Of a stretch of DNA of 25,913 nt, positions 8,744 through 20,189 are shown piece by piece. The notes beneath the pieces were generated by a model. It worked only from the letters and a program-made list of their open reading frames with translations, made no database searches and had not been told where the DNA came from. The stretch comes from Candolleomyces eurysporus (taxonomy: Eukaryota; Basidiomycota; Agaricomycetes; Agaricales; Psathyrellaceae), in contig JANBPK010001593.1 in NCBI GenBank assembly GCA_027579435.1, positions 1 through 25,913 of the forward strand, in the 5' to 3' direction. Both the position numbers and the translations under genes were made by a program. Position 1 is the first letter of the stretch. Each line of letters starts with the position of its first letter.

Positions 8744-11700
8744 TCAGGGAAGGAGGAAGTCAGCTAAGAGTGTAGTTGCAGGGTTGATACCACCGTCGGT
8801 GGGAGTCCTGTAGGTTGTAGCAGGGTGTGTGGTAATATCAATGTTGTCAGTTGCCGGAGGTGTTCTTCTCAAGTGAAGATGTTTTTGCCTCCAGCTGTTC
8901 GATAATGCGACCACAACGAGGCTCAGACGTGACATAGATCATTGAACGAGCCGCCCCTGAGTGAGTAGAGTGATGCCGACGATGAATGCGATGATTGATT
9001 AAGCGAGGAAGACGAATGGAAATGAGAGTATTACAGCTCACTTCTGTGAAGGATTTCGATTAGCCACCATCACTATTGAGGGAGTGGGAGAGAAAAAGAA
9101 GGGGAAGAAACTAACCGAAATGTTAATCAATCCTCCCAGTCCCACAGCTGTCCCTGCACCCAGTGTGCCTGCGGTAGCGGCAGTGGCCTAATCCATATCG
9201 TACTTGACTCTCAAGGATGCAACCAAGGTCGCCGCCAGAGACAAGCAGGTGAACAACACAACTCCCAATCTCGCGATACGCGTGAACACGTCCAACCCAG
9301 GGAGAGAGAGGAACGTCAAGGATGCGTTGAGCACAATCGCAGCCTTTAAGAAAAGAAACAATACAAACGGTCAGTCAATCAGTTCAGACGTGTGATATGA
9401 AGAAAAAGATGGATAACGTACCACAAGACAAGCACACGCCTCAACCACGAACACCGGCCCAGCTGACGACCCAGCTCCAATCCTCAATAGTTCACCACCG
9501 GTGCTTTCGTCATCCATAATCTGTCCACCAGCAGACCCCAACGATTTGGCTCGTTCAAGGAAGAGTTACGGAATTCCAAGGCAGATGCACCCGATGCAGA
9601 GGTCCAAAATCGCTCTAGTGAACGAACGTCGAGGAGCGGTGCCTGGAACGTGTATTTTTTAAGGGGTTTGTAGGGGCGGAAATAGGTTTGGCGCCAAAGT
9701 GCTGCATGTACGTAAAAGGACGAGAAGTTAGTGACATGAGAAATAAAAGGAGAGAGTGAGGAGTGAGGAAAAGATGAAAGAGACGTACCAACTCGCAATA
9801 AAATCCTTGCAACGACTCTCGTCTGGATACCATAATCACCATCGTGACTATCTGCTCCGCAATCTCCCAATCAGACACAATTCATACATTCATTTGACTG
9901 GATAGAAACAGGTACCGTTATTAAACGAAGTTAGCGACGTCCTGAGCTCTCGACACTCGTCATGGGTAAATGGGGCAGGAATCGCTTGATGAGAAGGAAG
10001 AAGACGAACTGATAATAACCGTTCATTAGTACCAACCACGTTTCAAAGAATAGCGAAAGTTACACAAACCAGTCCGCGACCAAGTCAACTCATCGTTCGC
10101 TTCGCTCTTCGCCTTGAGCGGCAGGATCGTATGTGGATGATGAGCCTCCATAAACGACCAATACCTATACCCCATGTCAAACTGGTCTTCTTCTAGATCC
10201 TTCTTCGAACTCGAAGTCAAGCTCTTGACCAACTTGTCTTTGCCTTTGTCTTGACCTTGGTGTCCAGTGGGGTCGACGATCACCGACCTAGAATGATTGT
10301 CCACAAAACACTTGAGCGAAACGAAAACCGGGGCGCTTTTCTTCTTACGCGTCTTGGGAGTACTCAATATCCCGTAACCAGATTTCGACGCTTGGTGGAG
10401 GAACTCTTGTAGCGGTACTCGATGCTTTGTGTCCTTGGACGACGGGCTGATGCTGGAATCTTGGTTGAATAACGCATCGTAATTCGTGGAGTTCAGGTCT
10501 CTGGGTAATCACATTATCAACTTCAGCCATTGAGACACGCACAGATAAGGCATACTCACCCATCCTCCAAATAAACAGAAACCTCACTCAACACCTTCTC
10601 ATCGCTCAAGTTCACATCAGTCGTAATCTTCTTCGTAGGGTGCATGTAGTAAAAACACCCGTCCGGCAAATGGTACTCCATCCACCCAAGTTCATGCAGA
10701 CGTGGTGGCGGAAGTAAGGCTCCGATACCCCTGGAGGATCTGTACACAGTAAGTGATCCGTTCTCAGTCGTCGGGCTTTGTCCATACGCAGCCGCACCGG
10801 CGGCAGCTTCAACAGCAGCTGCTGAACCGACTGTGGCTTGAAGAAACCAAGCATCGAATTCAGACGAACTCCCGTTGTTGCTGTTGCTGTTCTGCGGTTG
10901 GATGACGCCACTGTTATATTGACGAGCTGTACCGTTGCCCAATAGTGGTCTCGCCTCACTGCTGGATTGTGAAGTTAGATCACACCTATCCTCGTACGAA
11001 GAAAAATCGAGTGAATACATACTCTACGTCATACCCCCTCTCCTTCCCATACCCAAATTAGACGGTGCCTGATGCAGGGGTCTAGATGACAAGAAATCAT
11101 CAGCGTTCATGCCCTATTGCTTCGTATCAACGGAAACGAAAGCAAAGAAAACACGTACTGCGTAGCTGGCAGAGTATGGAACGGCGGGAGCGGCAAGACC
11201 GCAGGGAAGCTATCATGCTTCTCAAGAGGCATCACCTGGGGGATAGGTGCAGGAGCAGGAGCGGGCGCAGGTTGAGGTCTAGAACAACAGGAATTAAGAC
11301 TTGTCAGTACGACGCGTTCTTTGATAAAGCCAACATGACATACTGAGGCATTGGAAGGGCATGAGAGATGGGAAGATCCGAGAACGGGTCTTCCGAAGGT
11401 GACGCTCTAGACAACGATAGATTAGCACCTCAGGCGTAATGAATGATAAAAAGAAAAGCGGAATAACGTACTGAGAGACCAACATAAGAGTAGAACTATT
11501 ACCCGCCGTGGTAGCAGGAGCAGCCCAAATATTATGAGTGGCATTGTTTCATATGCGGGTAACGGGCTCTCCATCTCCTATTCCCGTTCTCGCTCCCTTG
11601 CACGTTCGGCCTCTGCTGCATTCCTCGAGAGGCAGTGCCCCTGTCCTTCACTAACAACGGAAGGGGGGGGCAGAAGGGGGGGGCAGAAGCGGCCAACCCA

Positions 11701-12279
11701 GTGTTCTCCTCCACCGCAGCCGCGAAATCTGGCTGCTGGTCGACACGACCCGAGATCCTCCTCAGATTCCCCCATGCTCTCCACCATCGGTCCGGAGAAG
11801 AACTATCCACCATATCCTGCACTCTCATCATCCGTATTGGTGACAATCGTAACAACTAACGGATGAGCCTCAATTCGACCTGCAGCAGTCACACCACCGC
11901 TAGCAGCAAGATCCAGCTGACTCTTCGACGTCAACCTCGACCTTTCCAATGCCGAAAACGTGGTAATGTCCGCATACGGATCTCTAATAATCGTAGGCTG
12001 AGGCAGACTATCCGGGTCGTCCGTGAACGCTCCAGGATTGCCTACGCTCAAGTCGATGAGGGGTGGAGGGACGTAGCCTTCTGGTCTCGTGCCTTCGGGA
12101 GTGGAGCCGTCTAAGCGGAGAAAAAATAAAAATGAAAAATAGATCAGGAAACGCACCGCATGTTATTAGCCACGAACATCAAACTTTTGGGTGTCCTCCT
12201 TATCAGTCGGATTGGACACAAGCCCGAACGAGAGGTGCCGATGTTGGCCGGTGGGGTGAAAGAGAGGTGTCATAGTCAT
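8744..12279 (-). pseudogene. Disrupted agaricomycete WW-like / multi-pass membrane protein gene
   Basis: A gene-like series of exons runs leftward from an ATG at 12279. In order it has an N-terminal segment (TGQHRHLSFGLVSNPTDKED); a Pro-rich segment with GYVPPPLIDLSVG; a long disordered region; a WW-like unit at about 10650-10570 (GWMEYHLPDGCFYYMHPTKK, with no second Trp); a large exon 10500 to about 10070 behind a clean 59-nt intron (10559-10501) with YRYWSFMEAHHPH; FRPYKPLKKYTFQAPLLDVR; GGQIMDDEST; and hydrophobic segments near 9340-9120 (ARLGVVLFTCLSLAATLVAS) and 9037-8960 (SIIAFIVGITLL). This layout matches, from memory, an uncharacterised agaricomycete family. In-frame stops break it at 11805, 11580, 11026 (alternatively an intron border), 9568, 9190, 9040, 9001 and 8941. 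A frameshift lies near 12180, with others near 11550 and 9610. The left boundary is uncertain. Confidence 0.6.
11661..11686. repeat. Perfect 13-bp tandem duplication with G8 runs
   Basis: AAGGGGGGGGCAG occurs twice, head to tail, within the disordered region of the membrane-protein pseudogene. Because 13 is not a multiple of three, a second copy changes the frame. Homopolymers of this length are prone both to replication slippage and to base-calling error. Confidence 0.9.
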
Positions 12280-15200
12280 GTCAATGTCATCAATTCCTGT
12301 GATCCCTCAGAGATTGATGCCATCGAATCGATATTCTAGAGGGTTTCCGCCGGGCTCAGTTTTCTCCGACTAACACAGGTAGAAGTCGCACATTCGCTAC
12401 ACTCAGCTCAGCTCAGCGTTTGCTCCAATTTATCCGCCTGGCTCACCTGGCATCAGAATCACTCCGGACGGGTTTTCACTGGGAAATTTGATTGTCTACC
12501 CGATATTTCTTAATCAAACACTACGCTTTTGAAAAGACACTTTCAAGGCCTCAATATACTTGTGGACGTTCAGTTCTCTCCTGAGACGTATTTTACACGG
12601 CCAGACAGTCAATCTTCCAGCGGACTGCTCGCGGATATCCAGGGTATGTTTCAGATCGATCCTTGGGAGTCAGCCCGCCCTCCATAGCTTTAATGTAAAA
12701 CATCCTGCGTTTCAATTCTACCTTTTTCTCCCCAACATATCTATACCAGACTTCTTACGGTAATACAAGAAAGCACTTCGAGAGTTTGGACGTCGGGCAT
12801 CGTGCGAGAAGAGCTTGATTATCGACCGCAACAAAAATAGAATGGATTCCCTGCCAGCACAGTTGATAAAACAGTTGAGCTTCTCTGTCGATCACTCTCT
12901 CATTTTCTTCTCGCAGCATGTACGCAGGTGCGCTGTCCTGGTGACGACAAGCTCTATCAGTGCTGCTACTGCCCTTGTATCGCGCTCCAGTAAAAGCGAA
13001 ACCGAGGGAAGCATGAGGCTACCATAGACACTGGAACAGTGTTGCGCGGTCTCAAGCTCGAGTTCATGCTCCAATGGGTCTTCACGTTCTCGACGAATTT
13101 TTTGAGTAGTTGGTTAACCACGAAGAACGAGCATTTGTTCACAGTCTCTGGTAGCGTCTTGGGGTTGATATTCCGCCGCCTCCCCAAATTCCCTCTTATT
13201 TTGTTTCGCTTTCAATATTGCACGCTGGGCGGTCGTAGCGCCAATGAATGTTGGTGTTTGCACTTGCTTTGGATGAGATGGTGTTGCCAAATCACACCAT
13301 CGCTTTCTCCTCTGCCCATCAACCATATTCTTCACTCTCTTCGACCACTCCTCTTCGTGGGTTTCTGCTAATGTGAGTGTTTTTACACTTTAGTATAGTA
13401 TTACCGATGAGACCTTTGCGTGTTAGGCCTCAAAGACGTTCAACCAACACAAGGGCGCTGTGATGAGATTTGAGTGATTTGATTGCCATCTCGTTCTCAT
13501 GTTGAATCCATTGTCCCTCTGCAACGCTATATGTTCAATGGATGGCTGATCACTGTATCCAACTGAGTCTTCACGACCTGTTCTAGCAGCGCCCCACTTA
13601 TTGTCGCCCATTCTCCCCCACAGCTGTCCCGCTGCTAGTTGGGCTAACCGAGGTAAGTTTGTGTATCCTATCTTTGTTGGTCGGTCTCTTCAGCTGAGAA
13701 AATCTTTTTACCAGAAAACTTGCCGCGTTTGTAACACTAGGATGCGTTAGTTGACTGTACGTTGACATCTTTTTATCTAAGTTTATGTCCTTCTCACGCA
13801 ACATCACAGGGATGGACTCAAATACAGGATGATGGATGCGTTATTGAGACGAAGAAGGGTACGGACGACAAGTATGTGAATACTGTTCTACACAGTCATC
13901 TTATGCAGTAGTTCTAACTCTCTCGAGACTCGCCGCCCTCATGATACCTCCCAGAGCGGGATGAATGCTCAGGCTGTTACCCCTGGTTCCTATTATGTAC
14001 AGTTCAGCGCCCTGTCAGTAATATGTAGTAAGAATAGATCTGATTTCACTACGAAAATTGTATTTTGTTTTAATGACATCTGAAAACATGAACCAGAGCC
14101 AGGATTGCCGCCGCTCGTACCCATATCTGCAAATCCTATCCGACGTAAACCTCTTGGTAAACCTCTTGGGAGATTTGAAGAGTGAGCGAAGCGAGCGCTC
14201 AAGCCAATCAATATTAATCAATAGGCAAGTTTTTTTTTTTTTTTCAAGGGTAGTATAGACGTGGTCATGCACGAGTGATGTTTGTCCGGGTTTGGATCTC
14301 CCGCCAGACAAGCGCTCGCGCGCCTGATAATAGTATTTGCTTTCGATTTGCCCTCCCTGCAACGCATGAACGGCCGTTGGTCGTGCTCTTCAGCTCCTTT
14401 TTATCTCCCACCCGCCCATTTCTCCTTCATAATGTGTGGGTTCGGCATGAATTCCAGTTCGTTGGAAGGCCACATTTGGTCGGAGAGTCTCGTCGCTCTC
14501 CTTCTTATTCCTACCTGCGCGCTCCCGACTTCTGGTTAGTGAGCCTCCCGCTCGATCGGTTCTCCCATTTTCCACTCACACACAGCACTTGCAGACCGCT
14601 CTCCGAATTATTCAGCATCGATTTATGTAGCGCATGTGTTTCGGTGACTTTCATCTCGCTGGAACTCACCCAGCGGGACCGTGGATTCTCCGATGGTGCT
14701 CGCCGACTGAGCGCTTTCCGAGCTCCCGCTAGAAGCCGCCTCGACCTTGGAAACTAGCATATAACATTGCGCTATACCCTTCGTTTCCAATGGGACTTCT
14801 CTCTCTTCCATTTGAGCTTCCTCTTCCTCACTCGAAACTAATATATTCATCTGTATGTAATCTCCGGCGTGAGATCTGAGTGATATCCCTCAGGTTCTTA
14901 CCCGGATCTTTCCCTCTTCTCCGCTCCGTCCTCCCTACCTTGCCAAGATTCTCTTGTGCATCCAACTTATCAATTTGTGCAACCTTGAGACGTCAGGAGA
15001 GCGTGAGGGTATCCAACGATACCCTCGCCACGGATGCCCAAACGGCTCCTACAGTGTTGCCTGTGTATGGATCAAATTATACCGTCAACCGGTGTTTCAG
15101 AAGCTAGTCTTGTAGAATCTTCAAGAACGCTCAATCACGGACTCTATGCAAAACTGGATAAGTTAGCACAAAACTGTCATTGGGTTTGTGTTATCTGTTA

Positions 15201-15307
15201 GCCGCTTCAAATTTCAAACAATGTGGAATGGAGGGGATGGGGTGTACCAGCTGTATTCCGGTCCGTTATCGATCTTGAGTCTGGATTCCTTTTAAACATA
15301 ATTTTTT

Positions 15308-15336
15308 GGAGTGCCAACAGGTGGCCCAAGCTCGCT
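15308..15336 (+). repeat. Direct repeat copy A (29 bp)
   Basis: This copy shares an exact 19-base core, GCCAACAGGTGGCCCAAGC (15313-15331), with copy B. The flanks also match: GGAG just before, and CGCT one base after. Sequence further out is not similar. It could be the conserved part of a short interspersed element or of two transposon ends. Confidence 0.7.
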
Positions 15337-15794
15337 ATCGACAATTTTGTTCCAGTTCCCTATTCCCTATAATCAGACAAAGTTACGCTTCTCGTTAATC
15401 ATTTATCTGTATTGACAGGGAACTCGGGTCCTAGTCATGGAACCCAACACTCCTTGACAATGAAATTGACATCAACTCTAAATTAAACAGAAGTTGTGAA
15501 CGGAGCGTACCACTTTCTGTACTTATTTCTGTTGATCCACAACTGCGCACAAATTGGTTCACATGTTGATTCCTATCCAAATCCTAAGCTTATCTTATTT
15601 CTCTAAATGTCGACGGGTTCGAGGCGGAAGTGAAGATCTTGCACGACATAGGGAAAAGGAAGACACCTGAGGCTGATGATGGAATAACCGTCAAACTTAA
15701 TCTTATCTTATCTTACCCCGAACCTTCTACATCCATGCGCGTTGCATTCGAAGGACAAATAACGGAACCGGGCCGTGAAATTCATATAAGTCTT

Positions 15795-15824
15795 GGAGCG
15801 GCCAACAGGTGGCCCAAGCCCGCT
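15795..15824 (+). repeat. Direct repeat copy B (30 bp)
   Basis: The 19-base core at 15801-15819 is identical to that of copy A, 488 bases upstream. An AT-rich run (TAATAAAAAATAAA) follows shortly afterwards. No open reading frame explains the conservation. Confidence 0.7.
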
Positions 15825-16064
15825 CGCGGTTCTAATAAAAAATAAACGCTTCACTCCGCTTCGGCATTCTTTTTTCATCGAAGGGTCCCAAAGTCTGCAA
15901 AGAGTTGAGAAATTTCAGCTTAAAGCTTGAAGACCGAGTTGGAAATCGCACATGGGGTGATATTATTAATTATTATCGTCCTGAGTTTTCCGAAGGATGA
16001 TTTTGATACCATTCCTGGCTTTTCGATCGACACGAAAACTAGGAGCAAGGGGATTTAGTCTCAA

Positions 16065-18035
16065 GCGTCCATCCGCGATACGGGTATCGGTATGACCAAG
16101 GCCGACATGGTCAACAACAACCTTGGTACCATTGCCAAGTCCGGTACAAAAGTAACGTCTCTTATCCTATTTACGTTCTTACTGGGTCTGACCTCTCGCC
16201 TCTGCAGGGATTCATGGAGGCCCTCAACTCTGGTACTGATATTTCCATGATTGGTAAATTCGGTGTCGGCTTCTACTCTACTTACCTCGTCGCCGAGCGT
16301 GTCCAATTTATTTTGATACACAACGATGACGAGCATTACATTTGGGAGTCTGCAGCCGGTGGTATCTTCACCATCACCCTCGACAATGTCAACGCCGTGG
16401 CACCGAGATCCGTTTTTCCATTAAGGAGGATCAACTCGAGTACCTCGAGGAGAAAAAGATCAAGAATATCGTCAAGAAGCACTCCGATTTCATCTCGTAC
16501 CCCATTCAATTCGCCGTCAACGAGGTTGAGAAGGTACGTCCATCGCTCGTTTTTCTCGTCAACATGCCTTTGAACAGAATTTGTAAGAGATCGAGGAGGA
16601 AGTAGAGGAAGAAAGGAAGACCGATGATGAGAAATCCAAGGTTAAAGAAGTCGATGAGGAGGAGGAAGATAAAAAAATAATAATAAAGAAGACCAAGAAG
16701 ATCAAGGAGAAGGAGACCACCAACGAGGAACTCAACAAGACCAAGCCCATCTGGACTCGCAACCCCAATGACATCTCCCAGGAGGACTACGCCTCCTTTT
16801 ACAAAAGCTTGACCAACGACTGGGAAGACCACTTGCTGTCAAGCACATCTCTGTTGAGAATCAGCTCGAATTCAAGGCCATCCTCTTTATTCCCAAGCAG
16901 TAAATGTTTATTTCTTTTCTTTACCGACAACGAAACTCACTCTCACTTTCAGGGCTCCCTTCGATCTCTTCGAGTCCAAGAAGAAGAGTAACAACATCAA
17001 GCTCTACGTCCGCCGTGTTTTCATCATGGACGACTGCGAGAACCTCATCCCTGATTACCTCGACTTCGTTAAGGTATCGTCTACTCTGAGGATCTTCCTC
17101 TCAACATTTCTCGTGAGACCCTCCAGCAGAACAAGATCTTCAAGGTTATTTGCAAGAACCTCGTCAAGAAAGCTGTAAACCTCATCGCCGAGATTGCTGA
17201 AGATAAGGACAACTACGCCAAGTTCTACGAGTCCTTCGGCAAAAACATCCAGCTCGGCATTCACGAGGATGCCCAGAACCACAGCAAGCTCGCAGAGTTC
17301 TTGCGCTTCTACTCCACTAAGTCTATTTATGAACAAACCTCGTTGAAAAGTTAATGTTCATCATGGACTATTTTACGAGTATGAAAATTAATTGGAACGT
17401 AGACTACATCACTCGCATGCCCGAGGTTCAGAAAACCATGTACTACCTTACTGGTGAATCCTTTGCCGCCGTCAAGGGATCTCCCTTCCTCGAGACTCTC
17501 AAAAATAAGGGCTTCGAATTCTTTCTCGTCTACCCCATTGATGAGTACGCCATCACCCAGCTCAAGGAGTTTGATGGCAAGAAGCTCGTTCGCGTGTCGA
17601 AGGAGGGTCTCGAGCTTGAGGAAACCGACGAGGAGAAGGCCGCTCGCGAGGCAGAGGTTGCCGAGTTCTAGGAGCTCTACTCGACCGTCAAGTACGCTCT
17701 CGGTGACCGCGTCGAGAAAGTCGTTATTTCCAACCATATTACCGACTTTCCTTGCGTCTTGGTTACTGGTCAATTCGGCTGGTCATCAAACATTGAATGT
17801 GTAATGAAGAATCAGGCTCTCCGGGATTCATCGATGTCCTCGTCCATGGCATCGAAGAGAACTCTCGAGCTCAACCCCAAGAACCCCATCATCAAAGAAC
17901 TCCGCGCCAACGTCAAGGAAGATTCTGATAAGGCCGACAAGTCTGTCCGCGACCTTCGCTGGTCGGATCCCTTCGGCCTCCTTGGTCGGAAAACACGCCC
18001 GACGAGTTCCGAAGCCTTATATGATTGCACATGAT
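16065..18035 (+). pseudogene. Hsp90 chaperone pseudogene, 5' end missing
   Basis: Recognisable cytosolic Hsp90 sequence starts at [15 protein letters not shown], inside the ATPase domain. It continues through [18 protein letters not shown], the acidic linker ([14 protein letters not shown]), [77 protein letters not shown], and [15 protein letters not shown], and ends with a frameshifted NTPDEFRSLI. The first roughly 90 residues of the normal protein are not found upstream. Damage: frameshifts near 16405, 16839 and 17071 (the last two are one-base losses), a TAG at 17669-17671, and a further shift near 17960. Introns remain at 16152-16207, from 16534, near 16901-16952, and probably 17348-17400. 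It is therefore a decayed gene duplicate rather than a processed copy. Some single-base losses could be assembly errors, but the missing 5' part argues against a working gene. Confidence 0.9.
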
Positions 18036-18695
18036 CATGACACCGGCGCGTCTTTCATTCAACGAACCTTTGTTTACTACCAGCACACCTCGTTGAAATA
18101 TGATACCTTTATCTTCTCCCTTTTCGTGGTTTACTCTTGAAGTCGAAGTTGTCATCAAAGGTGCTCTCGAAAGCTTGATTCACGGCTGGCCCTGTCTCAA
18201 GTTGAAGCATGCAATTGTGTGCTGCAGAAGACTCCCTTCGTGCTCATTGCTTTCGACGACTTCCAGAAAACAGCCACCTTCTTCATACCTATCTTGATGA
18301 TTGATAATGAGGCAATCAAAGGAGAATCTACATCTAGACACCTCTCTGCATGTCCCAGAGTGCCATGTAGCGCTCGTTATAATTGCTTCACTCATGCCAA
18401 CGCCATCAAGTCCTATGGTTCCCCGCAGAGATTGATGGGATCGATAGGCGAAATAAAGAACAGATCACAGATCACGTGAGACTCCAGACAATCGGACGCG
18501 TAAACAATAATTCCACCAAAGAAATAACGCGTCAATTCGTCGTATCTCGATTCCCAACAAAGGACTTTTGGAGATTATTTACTTCGTGGAAAGATAGAAA
18601 AGGTGAGGATCGACTACGACGACCAAAATGAATTACTGTTGTAGTGCCGCGGAGTAATAGGTGGTTTGAGGTTCCGCTGACAGGAGGAGATAAAA
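18036..18695. other. No gene seen
   Basis: No supported exon on either strand. Short open frames lack motifs. The sequence next to the Hsp90 pseudogene shows no further Hsp90 similarity, such as the usual acidic tail ending in MEEVD. Confidence 0.45.
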
Positions 18696-19203
18696 TCACA
18701 GTGTTGTATTCGTGTCAGTAAACCAGTTTGAAAACGAGGGCAAATCCTGCCCTGACATACCATCATAGCCGTGAAGATAGGATGTAATATATCGAAAATT
18801 ATGCGAACTGGAACCAGAATGTGAAATAGCTTGATATTCTGACATAAATTCACAGAATACCTTCGAACCGGGTAATGCGATCGTCAGAACATTCATTCCA
18901 ATCGCAAATCCCGTCGTCAACTTGGGGGTTTCGAAGTACGGATCGTCCCAGAAGAAACACTGACTGTGGGTGATAACCTTTTACCGGCATTTGTCATTGA
19001 CTGGGAAGTGAATGGACCTCTGAGATTAAGAATACGTACGCACCGCTCACTTCATTTACTGCCCGATAACACGAGGAGCGGGAGATAGCAGGTGGAGGTG
19101 AACTGGATTGAGAGGCCATGGAATCATCAGAATATTCGATCCCCACGAAAGGAGATTTGGCCCGATGAATCGACTTGATTGCACTAAGCCACTTTTTCTC
19201 CAT
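18696..19203 (-). CDS. Hypothetical spliced protein, possibly membrane-bound
   Basis: The minus-strand ATG at 19203 opens an exon to 19040 that ends at a GTACGT donor. A 76-nt intron (19039-18964, acceptor CCCACAG) joins in frame to a second segment ending with TGA at 18698-18696, giving 143 aa. Exon 1 is Ser-rich (SDDSMASQSSSPPPAISRS). Exon 2 begins QCFFWDDPYFETPKLTTGFA and continues into a hydrophobic stretch. In another frame nearby (about 18829-18761), LFHILVPVRIIFDILHPIFT reads like a second membrane helix and ends at a GTATGT donor. The true gene may therefore use another intron or be frameshifted. I do not recognise the family. Confidence 0.4.
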
Positions 19204-19233
19204 TCGCCTAGGGGTGACGAATTATGACTCTAC

Positions 19234-19288
19234 TGTACCCTGATTTAAACCGGGTACAAGTCGGTTTACTTACGCCACAAAGTAAACC
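19234..19288. repeat. Two adjacent perfect hairpins
   Basis: TGTACCC (19234-19240) pairs with GGGTACA (19252-19258) across an 11-base loop. Directly after, GGTTTACTT (19263-19271) pairs with AAGTAAACC (19280-19288) across 8 bases. They lie just upstream of the minus-strand hypothetical gene, so they could be promoter elements of that gene or the end of a small inverted-repeat element. Confidence 0.7.
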
Positions 19289-19468
19289 AATTGATTCAGT
19301 TGCACCGCACTTTTTCCCAAGAGACAGTAAACGTTGGATCTCAATCCATCGACCCTGAACATGAGACAACAGCTGGGACGAAATGTCGGCTTCATCAATC
19401 TATCATTAATGCCGGTCCCGGCCGCTTCCTATATATAGAGAGACTGGGTAAGAATATACGTCGGCAAC

Positions 19469-19547
19469 AGTTGGAGTACGGCAGACGTAAACGAGGTCGG
19501 CAATGTTAAATTGCCGTCTGAGTTGGAATACGGCAGATGTAAACAAG
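19469..19547 (+). repeat. Tandem repeat, two 27-bp copies at a 52-bp period
   Basis: Copy 1 is at 19469-19495 and copy 2 at 19521-19547 (AGTTGGARTACGGCAGAYGT core). They differ at three positions, all transitions, two of them CpG to TpG/CpA. Between them CGGCAA (19498-19503) and TTGCCG (19511-19516) form a further small inverted repeat. Confidence 0.8.
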
Positions 19548-20189
19548 AGTACCCGCCTCTCTAGACTCGCGGCTCGCTACTGATGAGTGTGGGCCAAAAT
19601 AAAAATAAATAATNAAAAAAATAATCGAGGGGAGGAAAAATAAAAGGAAGAAGAGGGAGCTGACAGAGACTCACCAGGACTTGCTGACACCCCTCGCTCC
19701 GCAGTAGCTTGCCTGGACGTGGTAAACAATGGCGAAGTCGGATTTGATCGCAAGGCTCAGAGCAGGTTTTCCGAATATATTTACACAGCCACGTCAGTAG
19801 TAACTCCGCTGCTACTGCTGCTACTGACAAAAAATCTTCCAAATAATCACCTGCAATACAAGAAATACAGAAAAAATCATTTAGCTGGCTTTGGATGGTT
19901 CCATCCCATGTGCACAATAAAAACCGCTATCGGGTAAGTCGATGTTGCCAAATCTCGGAAGTTGCTACTGCATCTTATCTGTGCAAGATAACAAGCTGAT
20001 TTGTCAGCGCGCGGCAACCGAGTCGGCGACAGCGCTGATCGTTGTGCAGACTCGTAGCATTGGACGTGCTCACCGCAATCTAGAAAGTGACTGTAGAAAA
20101 CCATACTTCAGAGATAGGATGAGGAATGAAATACCTATTTCCTCCCAAAGAATAACTGCCAATAAGAGGCTCAGATAAACCAAATTTCC

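Larger units (their letters stand above)
12280..16064. other. Long stretch with no recognisable gene
   Basis: Only short open frames occur on either strand, none with motifs, convincing introns or a good ATG context. The upstream boundary is the ATG of the minus-strand pseudogene, so its old promoter should lie near 12280-12600. Visible structure includes a perfect 12-bp tandem pair GTAAACCTCTTG at 14145-14168, a poly(T) run near 14230-14245, and a 29/30-bp direct repeat at 15308 and 15795 (listed separately). The stretch may be the remains of transposons too old to recognise. Confidence 0.5.

Noticed and set aside
11534..11866. Plus-strand 110-codon frame in the G-rich region
   Set aside because: It overlaps the disordered part of the minus-strand pseudogene, whose flanking exons are better supported.
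14275..14757. 160-codon plus-strand open frame
   Set aside because: Unstructured composition with no motif; an overlapping minus frame is equally open and no intron signals support it.
15610..15640. GGGTTCGAGGC resembling a tRNA B-box
   Set aside because: No acceptor stem, A-box at the right distance or cloverleaf could be found around it.
16506..16832. Hydrophobic minus-strand frame resembling a membrane protein
   Set aside because: Complement of the Lys/Glu-rich Hsp90 linker, which always gives Leu/Phe/Ser-rich shadows.
18471..18479. CACGTG E-box
   Set aside because: A single 6-base match with no gene start positioned to use it.
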